DNA from: Legionellales bacterium UBA4722
GTDB taxonomy: Bacteria > Pseudomonadota > Gammaproteobacteria > DSM-16500
Direction of reading: 5' to 3'
DNA length: 16,978 nucleotides
NCBI GenBank assembly: GCA_002404295.1
Contig: DHJK01000002.1
Coordinates: forward strand, 3,296 to 20,273
Numbering within the stretch: position 1 is the first letter of the stretch; each line of letters starts with the position of its first letter. Of the stretch, positions 7,906 to 14,550 are shown in pieces. Under the pieces are notes generated by a model. That model worked only from the letters and a program-made list of their open reading frames with translations, was not told where the DNA came from and made no database searches. The position numbers were made by a program, and so were the translations under genes.

Positions 7906-7953
7906 TACCATGAAAAGTGTGTGTTTTATAACATGAGCGTGTATTTTATAACA
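7894..7953. repeat. Three direct copies of TTTTATAACA
   Basis: The 10-mer TTTTATAACA occurs at 7894-7903, 7924-7933 and 7944-7953. The start-to-start distances are 30 and 20 bases, both whole multiples of a helical turn, so all copies face the same side of DNA. The first copy abuts the serC remnant. No coding frame explains them. They could be a protein-binding array or decayed tandem repeats; the sequence alone does not decide. Confidence 0.6.
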
Positions 7954-8057
7954 ATAACTCATAACTGATGCTGATTTAAAACATAAATCTTTTGTCCATA
8001 AATGAAATGTCTTATGTCATAATCCTTGAGAATATTAGTATTTGCTCTCCCCTCCGC

Positions 8058-8087
8058 CGTCATTGCTTCATTTCGTTCGCAATGACG
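8058..8087. repeat. Short palindrome related to the dispersed repeat arms
   Basis: CGTCATTGC (8058-8066) and GCAATGACG (8079-8087) form a perfect 9-bp inverted repeat with a 12-base centre, TTCATTTCGTTC. The outer part is the same CATTGC/GCAATGAC end as in the larger elements, but the core is missing. The 22 bases after it resemble the bases after copy D (16 of 22 identical, all differences transitions). Confidence 0.65.
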
Positions 8088-8163
8088 ACAGCGGGGTGAG
8101 CTGTTACCTTTCTCTGTTGCTGTAGAGCTGTGCTGATACGAATATTATTTGGGAGAGTATTAA

Positions 8164-10533
8164 GTGAGTAAAACGGTAGTCATTATTTTGATGTTTTTTT
8201 TTATATCTAATGCTTTTGCAAGCAATCGCACCGTTAATTTAACTGTAAACTATAAAACCGTTTCATTCGCCGGCAAATCAATCACAGCAATGGCTGTGAA
8301 TAATCAAATTCCAGCACCCACTCTACATTTCAGAGAGGGTGATCATGTTACTATCAATGTATATAACAACCTGAATCAAGAAACTGCGCTGCATTGGCAT
8401 GGCATGATTGTACCATGGCAAATGGATGGTGTGCTGGGTGTCACGCAGCATGGAATCCAGCCTAAAGGCGTTTTTCATTATCAGTTTACCCTACGTCAAT
8501 CGGGTACTTATTGGTATCATGCGCACGCGGATCTTCAGGAGCAGCAAGGATTGTACGGCGCTTTTATTGTTGACCCGATTAAAAAACCTATCTATCGATA
8601 TACCAAAGACTATGTTGTGGTGTTATCAGATTGGAGTAACACGCATCCTGACAAGATTCTTGCTAATTTAAAAAAAGAAGGGGATTATTATTCGCCCCAT
8701 TTTCCATTGCAACCTTCACTTGTCAAATTTATTCATGATTACCGTCATGCATCATCCAGCGAGCGTGAAAATTTAGTGGATGATTACAAGATGATGCAGC
8801 AAATGCGCATGAGTATTTATGATATAAGCGATGTCGCATATGATGCTTTTTTATTAAATGGCCAATCGTCATCGATACCATGGACCGCACCGGTTAAAGT
8901 GGGAGATGTGGTGCGATTACGGTTTATTGGTGCTGGTGGCAGCACTATTTTTCACGTTAAAATGCCAAATACAATCATGCAAATGGTGCATATCGATGGT
9001 AATGATGTGATTCCTTATTTCGTCAACGATTTTAAAGTGGCACCGGGTGAAACCTATGATGTACTTGTTAAAATTCAAAACAATGATCCTTATATTATTT
9101 ATGCCGAATCCATGGATACAGTGGGTGCGGCCTTCGGTGCTTTAATCACGAACTCTCATCAAACTGTAAATTATAAAAGCGTTGCCCCATTTCCTGAAGC
9201 CTTACCGGTGACGAGAGAAATGATGTCTTTGATGATGGGTGAAATGGATATGAGTGATGGTATGTCTATGAATCATTCGATGGATATGACCATGCCTACG
9301 GAATCATCATTGATTGGCGATAAAATGTTATCACCTGCATTCTCTTACAAAACATCACACGAAACGAAATATCAAAATGTCACTGCGGCAGTCAAAACCA
9401 ATGATCCTCATAAACCTGTTTATAAGGTTATTCATATGGAATTGTTTGGTTATATGGATCGTTATATCTGGTTTATCAATGGTATGTCAGAGCATCAGGC
9501 AAAACCCATTATTTTTGAGCCAGGAAAACGATATCGTATTGTTTTCACAAATACGTCAATGATGCACCATCCTATGCACATCCATGGCCATTGGTTTATT
9601 TTACGAGAAGGTAAAGGTGCCTATGATCCATTGCTGCATACCATCGATGTGCCGCCAGGCGCTTTGATAACTGCAGATGTAGATGCAGATGAGAGTGGTC
9701 AATGGCTTTTTCATTGCCATCTTCTTTATCACATGATGTCGGGTATGTCGCGCTTATTTCAATATTCAACACTGATTGAGGTTACAAAAGGTGAGGAAAA
9801 GCCTGAGCATGTCGTAAAGAAAACGCCTTATCATAATCGTCCCATTGTCAGAATAGATGAAGTGCGGCCTATTGATCCTGTGCTCGTGATGCATCCAATG
9901 GCGCATCATGCTGGATTATGGTTATCTACTTTTTTAGATGTGGGTTTTGATCCGTTTCATAGTGTAGAGAGGCTGACATACAAAGGATTGTATGGATCGG
10001 ATTATAACAAGTTAGAATTATTTACCAATGATGCTGAGGTATCTAAAGGCACTGTGGAAGATGCAGATATGGATATTTTTTATTGGCATTTGCTTGATCA
10101 ATTTTGGGCAATCAAAGGAGGTGTTAATTATACCTATCGTCCAGCGAATACTCCTTATTGGCAGCCAGGCATCGCGATTGAAGGACTCATGCCTTATTTT
10201 ATTGATACGGATGTGAGAGGGTATTACCACAGTGGCAGTGCAAAATTAGATGTGGAGTTATCGCGTGATAGTCAAATCACCAATAATTTCTTTGTGAGGT
10301 TAGGGGTGCGTGGTATCGCTGCAACCAAGTCTGTGGCTGCAGCAGAAATAGGGAGTGGGCTGAATCAAATGCGTTATATGTTGAGACCTTATTATCGGTT
10401 GATGCCTGGGTTAAATGTGTATGCGGAATATGAGCATGAACAGGATTATGGGGCGTTTAGAAGTTATCAGAGTCATGGGGGTTCGGCTGGTATTCAAAAC
10501 ACAATGACTTTTGGGGTGACAGTATTGTTTTGA
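8164..10533 (+). CDS. Fusion protein: CopA-like multicopper oxidase with C-terminal CopB-like outer-membrane barrel
   Basis: The 789-residue product begins with a Sec-type signal peptide (MSKTVVIILMFFFISNAFA, cleavage near 19/20, no twin arginine). Residues about 22-540 form a three-cupredoxin oxidase with all four copper motifs: HWHG (77-80), HAH (119-121), HHPMHIHGH (468-476) and HCHLLYHMMSGM (517-528; type 1 ligands His469, Cys518, His523 and Met528). A Met-rich insert lies at 353-377. After a linker, residues about 575-789 match the CopB/PcoB family: GSDYNKLELFT, YWQPGIAIEGLMPYFIDTD, YYHSGSAKLDVELSRDSQIT, GSGLNQMRYMLRPYYRLMPG and YAEYEHEQDYGAF, ending VTVLF with the terminal Phe typical of BAM substrates. 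It probably oxidises Cu(I) on the periplasmic face of the outer membrane. The GTG start follows GGGAGAG (8151-8157) at 6 bases. CopA and CopB are normally separate proteins. No copRS, copC or copD is adjacent. Confidence 0.93.
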   Translation: MSKTVVIILMFFFISNAFASNRTVNLTVNYKTVSFAGKSITAMAVNNQIPAPTLHFREGDHVTINVYNNLNQETALHWHGMIVPWQMDGVLGVTQHGIQPKGVFHYQFTLRQSGTYWYHAHADLQEQQGLYGAFIVDPIKKPIYRYTKDYVVVLSDWSNTHPDKILANLKKEGDYYSPHFPLQPSLVKFIHDYRHASSSERENLVDDYKMMQQMRMSIYDISDVAYDAFLLNGQSSSIPWTAPVKVGDVVRLRFIGAGGSTIFHVKMPNTIMQMVHIDGNDVIPYFVNDFKVAPGETYDVLVKIQNNDPYIIYAESMDTVGAAFGALITNSHQTVNYKSVAPFPEALPVTREMMSLMMGEMDMSDGMSMNHSMDMTMPTESSLIGDKMLSPAFSYKTSHETKYQNVTAAVKTNDPHKPVYKVIHMELFGYMDRYIWFINGMSEHQAKPIIFEPGKRYRIVFTNTSMMHHPMHIHGHWFILREGKGAYDPLLHTIDVPPGALITADVDADESGQWLFHCHLLYHMMSGMSRLFQYSTLIEVTKGEEKPEHVVKKTPYHNRPIVRIDEVRPIDPVLVMHPMAHHAGLWLSTFLDVGFDPFHSVERLTYKGLYGSDYNKLELFTNDAEVSKGTVEDADMDIFYWHLLDQFWAIKGGVNYTYRPANTPYWQPGIAIEGLMPYFIDTDVRGYYHSGSAKLDVELSRDSQITNNFFVRLGVRGIAATKSVAAAEIGSGLNQMRYMLRPYYRLMPGLNVYAEYEHEQDYGAFRSYQSHGGSAGIQNTMTFGVTVLF

Positions 10534-10620
10534 GGTTGTTATAGTTCGCAGCCTTTAGACTGTTTGTTGCATATTGTGAATCAAGCGCTGCTTAAGCAGT
10601 CATGCAGACAATCGCTGAAG

Positions 10621-11667
10621 TTACCCGCTACTAGATAGATATGCTAACTCAATCAAAAGATCTTGCGTTTGTTCCCAGCCCAGGCAAGGATCTGTAATTG
10701 ACAACCCATTAAGATCAATCGTCGAGGGATTGCACGCTTCTAATTTCTGATTGCCTTCTTTCAAATAACTTTCAATCATAAACCCTTTCATTAATTTACG
10801 TAAATCAGGTCTATTTTTTAAATATCGCATCACTTCAAAAATAATTTCAGGTTGAACACGATGATCTTTTTTTCCATTCACTAAACTATTATCATGACTC
10901 GCATCAATCATAACCGCAGGATTTTTCACTTGATGAATAGCCATATATTGACTGACCTCCTCAAGATGAGCGAGCGAATAATTAGAGGCTTGATTACAGC
11001 CTCGCAATACTAAATGTGCATAGGGATTTCCTTCTGTTTGTACCGCATAGCGATCAATCGCTGCAACGTGCGGATGCTGTGCTGCTAATACGCTATTTAT
11101 ACCAACGGCAATTGAGCCATGCGTCGGGTTTTTCATGCCGACTGGACAGTTTGCAGCAGATGCAAAAATACGGTGCTCATGATCCTCGCTACTTCTAGCG
11201 CCAATCGCAAACCAAGACACTAATTCAGAAAATCCACGTGCATTGTGTGTAAATAAACATTCATCAGCAATAGGGAGTCCCATTTCAACAACTTGTACCA
11301 TCATAGCGCGTACATAATGAATGCCTGCTTCAATATCAGGTTCTGCATAAGGATCAGGTTGATTGACAGGTCCAGTCCACCCTTTGACAGTTCGTGGTTT
11401 TTGAATATACATACGCATTACAATTTTTAAAGCATGTTTTACTGACTCATTGAGTTCGGTGAGTCGTTTAGCATACTCTAATACAGCGTTCTTCGGCCAT
11501 GCAGAGCAAGGCCCTACAATGATGAGTAGTCGATCGTCCTTTCCTTCTAAAATATGTTTTATTTCACGTCTGTCTAGCATAATTTTTTTATGGCCAGTAT
11601 CTGATAAAGGATATAATTGAATAATCTCTTCTATGGAAGGTAATTTTTTAATGCGCGTGTAATTCAT
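10621..11667 (-). CDS. 3-deoxy-7-phosphoheptulonate (DAHP) synthase, class I
   Basis: Condenses phosphoenolpyruvate and erythrose 4-phosphate, the first step of the shikimate pathway. The 348-residue product matches the AroF/G/H family in length and motifs: VGPCSAW with metal ligand Cys54, QKPRTVKGWTGPVNQPDP, AIGARSSEDHEHR, CPVGMKNPTHGSIAVGI, LVLRGCNQASNYS, IDASHDN (ligand His258), MIESYL (ligand Glu299) and ITDPCLGWE (ligand Asp326). It differs from the enteric isozymes in having 'SAWP' where they have 'SIHD' and 'ADECLFTHNARG' where they have 'GEFLD', so it belongs to a separate subgroup, and which amino acid inhibits it cannot be predicted. The ATG overlaps the stop of the shikimate kinase gene as ATGA. 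It converges on the copper oxidase gene across 87 bases. Confidence 0.95.
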   Translation of the reverse strand: MNYTRIKKLPSIEEIIQLYPLSDTGHKKIMLDRREIKHILEGKDDRLLIIVGPCSAWPKNAVLEYAKRLTELNESVKHALKIVMRMYIQKPRTVKGWTGPVNQPDPYAEPDIEAGIHYVRAMMVQVVEMGLPIADECLFTHNARGFSELVSWFAIGARSSEDHEHRIFASAANCPVGMKNPTHGSIAVGINSVLAAQHPHVAAIDRYAVQTEGNPYAHLVLRGCNQASNYSLAHLEEVSQYMAIHQVKNPAVMIDASHDNSLVNGKKDHRVQPEIIFEVMRYLKNRPDLRKLMKGFMIESYLKEGNQKLEACNPSTIDLNGLSITDPCLGWEQTQDLLIELAYLSSSG

Positions 11668-12236
11668 AGGTATGAGTCCCGTATGATTTTATTTTCTCGA
11701 GCCGGAAAATGTGAGATAGCTTGGCTCACTGCTTGTGTTATTGTGCCGTTATTATTGACCATATTTGCAGTCATTTTTTTGAAAATAGCATTCCTTTCGT
11801 CCCATAACCGGCTAAAAGATTCATAAGGATCTTTATGAGGATCAAAAAAAGCAGGACGGCCTTTTACCATAATGCGTTCAAAGACAATCCCAGGGGAAGC
11901 TATGATATGCAATAATGGGTAAGGCTTTATAGCCTCTTGATTATATGGGTTTAATAATGTTCCTCCTCCTAGTATCAGAATACCTGATTGGCGTTTAAGT
12001 GATTTTTGTAATGCTGTAGTTTCTAATTCTCGATAGTAGGACTCACCATGAAGCAGCATTATTTGTCTGCAGGTTAGAAATGTGAGATTGCTTTTTTCAT
12101 ATAATTGTTCAATTTTGCTGTCTAATTCAATAAATTTTACATGCAGCATGTTTGCAAGAGATCGTCCAATCAGTGTTTTTCCTACCTGCATAAAGCCTAT
12201 AAGGACTGTAAGTTTGTTATCTAATGTGCATATCAT
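11664..12236 (-). CDS. Shikimate kinase
   Basis: Phosphorylates shikimate at the 3-hydroxyl using ATP, step five of the shikimate pathway. The 190-residue product is slightly longer than typical (about 170-175). The Walker A is G14-FMQV-G19-K20-T21. Other family marks are FIELDSKIE with the Mg/shikimate Asp, HGESYYRELE corresponding to GExxFRxxE, LILGGGTLL corresponding to the GGG shikimate loop, and the lid and adenine region KGRPAFF...LWDERNAIFKK. All catalytic positions look filled, although the P-loop lacks the usual second glycine. It is first in a two-gene - strand unit with the DAHP synthase; aroK is more commonly next to aroB, so this may be a second copy. An eight-G run (12243-12250 on the + strand as C) lies in its ribosome-binding region. 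Confidence 0.9.
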   Translation of the reverse strand: MICTLDNKLTVLIGFMQVGKTLIGRSLANMLHVKFIELDSKIEQLYEKSNLTFLTCRQIMLLHGESYYRELETTALQKSLKRQSGILILGGGTLLNPYNQEAIKPYPLLHIIASPGIVFERIMVKGRPAFFDPHKDPYESFSRLWDERNAIFKKMTANMVNNNGTITQAVSQAISHFPARENKIIRDSYL

Positions 12237-12272
12237 TTAACACCCCCCCCTGTTGAATATCAGCTTACTTCC

Positions 12273-12419
12273 AACCTCGTCATTGCGAGCGCGAGCGAAG
12301 CAACCTAGTCTTTCAATGCTGCTTTTGAGCTTCAATGGTCCTAATCAGCTTTCAAAAGACTAGGTTGCTTCGCTCGCGCTCGCAATGACGAGGTTGCTTC
12401 GCTCACGCTCGCAATGACA
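12273..12419 (+). repeat. Dispersed inverted-repeat (MITE-like) element, copy D, with duplicated end
   Basis: The arms at 12273-12313 and 12355-12395 are perfect reverse complements over 41 bases, flanking a 41-base core. The arm segment at 12361-12389 is then repeated directly at 12390-12418 with two differences, so the element has three arms. The core shares GCTGCTTTTGAGC and CTAATCAGCTTT with copy B and, inverted, with copy A. It sits between the divergent shikimate kinase and trpE promoters. No ORF is present. Confidence 0.9.
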
Positions 12420-12443
12420 GCAGTGAGGTAAGCTGTTGCCCTG

Positions 12444-12472
12444 TTGACAGCACTCGTGTAGCGTTATAGCAT
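12444..12472 (+). promoter_or_regulatory. trp operon promoter
   Basis: A perfect TTGACA -35 (12444-12449) is followed after 17 bases by TAGCAT (12467-12472, 4 of 6 consensus positions). Transcription would start near 12479, giving a leader of only about 25 bases that holds just the ribosome site GGAG (12493-12496). There is no room for a Trp leader peptide or attenuator. Confidence 0.65.
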
Positions 12473-12477
12473 TACAC
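12456..12477. promoter_or_regulatory. Candidate operator overlapping the trp -10 box
   Basis: GTGTA (12456-12460) and TACAC (12473-12477) form an inverted repeat around a 12-base centre containing the -10 hexamer. A repressor bound here would block the promoter. It is only loosely like the GTAC-type half-sites of the enteric TrpR operator, so the regulator cannot be named. Confidence 0.35.
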
Positions 12478-12503
12478 AAGTTCAGTATAACTGGAGTTTA
12501 CAA

Positions 12504-13958
12504 ATGAAACAATACCTATCCTTAGATGAATTCCTGATTCATGCAAAAGAGTCAAAAAGAGTAGCCATTTTTAAAAAAATACCGGCTGACAAATTATCAC
12601 CGATGCATGTTTATAGCTTGCTTAATAAGATTTATAAAACAGAAGGTGTGATTTTCGAAGATCAGCATAAAGATCATTCCCCTCGCAATTCTTATATGTG
12701 CTTTGATCTGATATCAACTTTTGCAATTAATCATAACGATATTCCAGCTGCTCCATTAGCAGATTTACGTTATTTTCAAAAGAACATGGCATTTTCAACG
12801 CAATCGGATGTGGCTGAGTTGATTACCAATGCAATTGGGTTTATAAGTTATAACGTAGTTAGTAGTTTTGAAAATATACCGAGCCGCCACAAACCAGATG
12901 CGTCATTACCCGTGCTTTTGTTTAATTTTTATAAGTTAAGCCTGACATTTGATTATCAAAATAAAACTATCTTGATCAGCGTAGTGGTGGATGTGGGTGA
13001 TTACCCTGTTGTTGACTACAATCAAGCGCAACAGGAAATTTCAGAAATCATCAAGCGACTTGCTGATGAAGAATATGAAGAACCTACACCAAAAAATAAT
13101 AAAATCACATTACCTGTTGAATGTGATACGCCTGCTGAAGATTTCATAAATCTGGTAGTAAAAGCAAAACAATATATTACTCGTGGTGATGCTTTTCAGA
13201 TTGTTTTGTCGCGCCGTTACAAACGCAATTATTCAATACCAACCTTAGAAATTTATAAAACAGTAAGAAAAATAAGCCCTGCACCATTTATGTTTTATTT
13301 TCCTACTCAAACAAATGTCATTATAGGTGCTTCACCAGAGCGATTAGTCAGTGTGCATAACAAAGAAGTCACTGTTAATCCGCTCGCAGGGACTGTTAAG
13401 CATACAGCTCTGAGAAGTGATTATGAAATAATGCATGATCTGTTAAGTGATAAAAAAGAGTTAGCAGAGCACATGATGCTAGTGGATTTGGCACGCAATG
13501 ATGTAGGTGTAGTAAGTGAACCGGGTAGTGTGGTTGTGCGCGATTTATTGCAAGTAAAACATTATTCTCATGTCAGCCACATCACCTCAACAGTAACGGG
13601 AAAAATACAAGAAAAATACGATGCTTTTGATGCATTTGCCGCGGCATTTCCAGCAGGCACACTTACCGGCGCGCCAAAAATTAGAGCAATGGAAATTATC
13701 GATGAATTAGAGTCATCAAGTCGCGGATTATATGGCGGTGCTATTTGTCGTATTGATTCAGTAGGTAATTTTGATAGCTGTATTGCCATCCGAATGGCTG
13801 TTCTACAAGACGGTGTTGCTACAGTTCGAACAGGTGCCGGTGTTGTTTATGACTCAAACCCTGCTAAAGAAGCGCAAGAAACGGGTATAAAAGCACAATC
13901 AATGTTAAATGCAATTGCAGTCGCACATGGAGAATACTATGATATTAATCATCGATAA
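12504..13958 (+). CDS. trpE: Anthranilate synthase component I
   Basis: Converts chorismate and ammonia (from TrpG) to anthranilate and pyruvate, the committed step to tryptophan. The product is 484 residues. The C-terminal chorismate-binding domain is complete: FQIVLSRRYKR, ASPERLVS, NPLAGTVKH, MLVDLARNDVG, FPAGTLTGAPKIRAMEII, RGLYGGAI and VRTGAGVVYDS. The N-terminal regulatory part is less conserved; where most TrpE proteins have LLES followed by RYSFIG for tryptophan binding, this one has IFEDQHKDHSPRNSYMCF, so feedback inhibition may be altered. The start at 12504 follows GGAG (12493-12496) by 7 bases. The last 20 bases overlap trpG. PabB is a possible relative, but the trp context and the TLTGAPK region support TrpE. 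Confidence 0.95.
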   Translation: MKQYLSLDEFLIHAKESKRVAIFKKIPADKLSPMHVYSLLNKIYKTEGVIFEDQHKDHSPRNSYMCFDLISTFAINHNDIPAAPLADLRYFQKNMAFSTQSDVAELITNAIGFISYNVVSSFENIPSRHKPDASLPVLLFNFYKLSLTFDYQNKTILISVVVDVGDYPVVDYNQAQQEISEIIKRLADEEYEEPTPKNNKITLPVECDTPAEDFINLVVKAKQYITRGDAFQIVLSRRYKRNYSIPTLEIYKTVRKISPAPFMFYFPTQTNVIIGASPERLVSVHNKEVTVNPLAGTVKHTALRSDYEIMHDLLSDKKELAEHMMLVDLARNDVGVVSEPGSVVVRDLLQVKHYSHVSHITSTVTGKIQEKYDAFDAFAAAFPAGTLTGAPKIRAMEIIDELESSSRGLYGGAICRIDSVGNFDSCIAIRMAVLQDGVATVRTGAGVVYDSNPAKEAQETGIKAQSMLNAIAVAHGEYYDINHR

Positions 13959-14550
13959 TTATGATAGTTTTACCTACAATCTGTATCAAGCCATATCACC
14001 GCTTTATACTGATGTGCATGTTATTCGTAATAATAAAATGACTATCGATGATATTAAACAATTAAAGCCGATGGGCATCATTCTTTCGCCAGGGCCAGGG
14101 CGACCGGAAAATGCAGGCATTTGTGTAGATTTAATTCGCGCAATCGTAACTGGAAACATTGACCCGACGCCATTATTGGGAGTCTGTCTTGGTCATCAAG
14201 CGCTTACTATTGCCCTAGGTGGTTCTGTTATACAGTCAGATGAAATTATGCATGGCAAGGATGATTTAATTTATCATCGTAATACAAATTTATATCGTTC
14301 ACTCCCCTTGCCCTTTAAAGCAGCGCGTTATCACTCATTGATTGCTGATCGTCATAACCTGCCATCAACATTAGTCATTGAAGCTGAAAATAAGCAACAT
14401 CTAATTATGGGGATACGTCATATAAAACTACCCCTGTTTGGCGTCCAATTCCATCCAGAGTCTATTATGACACCCGAAGGCAAATTCTTGTTTAGAAATT
14501 TTGTTTCAATCTGCACTAAACAGGCTGCATTACAAGGTGTGCTCGCATGA
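13939..14550 (+). CDS. trpG: Anthranilate synthase component II (glutamine amidotransferase)
   Basis: Class I glutaminase that supplies ammonia to TrpE. The product is 203 residues. MILIIDNYDSFTYNL is the typical N-terminus, SPGPGRPENAG is at 50-60, the nucleophile is Cys83 in GVCLGHQAL, and the other triad residues are His172 and Glu174 in QFHPES. The start at 13939 is chosen because GGAG (13929-13932) is 6 bases upstream and the protein begins as the family does; an in-frame ATG at 13909 would add ten unrelated residues from inside trpE. It is not fused to TrpD, unlike in E. coli. It ends in an ATGA overlap with trpD. In organisms with one copy this subunit may also serve PabB. Confidence 0.94.
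   Translation: MILIIDNYDSFTYNLYQAISPLYTDVHVIRNNKMTIDDIKQLKPMGIILSPGPGRPENAGICVDLIRAIVTGNIDPTPLLGVCLGHQALTIALGGSVIQSDEIMHGKDDLIYHRNTNLYRSLPLPFKAARYHSLIADRHNLPSTLVIEAENKQHLIMGIRHIKLPLFGVQFHPESIMTPEGKFLFRNFVSICTKQAALQGVLA

Larger units (their letters stand above)
7372..8163. other. Intergenic region between hisI and the copper oxidase gene
   Basis: About 790 bases without an intact gene. In order it holds a short CCCC/GGGG hairpin without T-run (7376-7387), a full repeat element (7483-7598), a frameshifted serC remnant on the - strand (7657 to about 7905), three TTTTATAACA repeats (7894-7953) and a small palindrome (8058-8087). An extended -10-like TGT-CATAAT (8015-8023) may serve the downstream gene, but no convincing -35 lies at normal spacing. 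Bases 7388-7482 and 7954-8010 show nothing I can identify. Confidence 0.7.

Noticed and set aside
8117..8148. TTGCTG...TATTAT as promoter for the copper oxidase gene
   Set aside because: Spacing of 20 bases is too long and the -10 would fall almost on the ribosome site.
10588..10599. Perfect 12-base palindrome CTGCTTAAGCAG between the convergent copper oxidase and DAHP synthase genes
   Set aside because: It has no loop of useful size and no T-run on either strand, so I do not call it a bidirectional terminator; it may be chance.
7483..12419. Repeats considered as a CRISPR array
   Set aside because: The copies are kilobases apart, have long inverted arms and a conserved core, and lack regular unique spacers or cas genes.
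12473..12503. Search for a trp leader peptide before trpE
   Set aside because: No short ORF with Trp codons and no terminator hairpin between the promoter and trpE.
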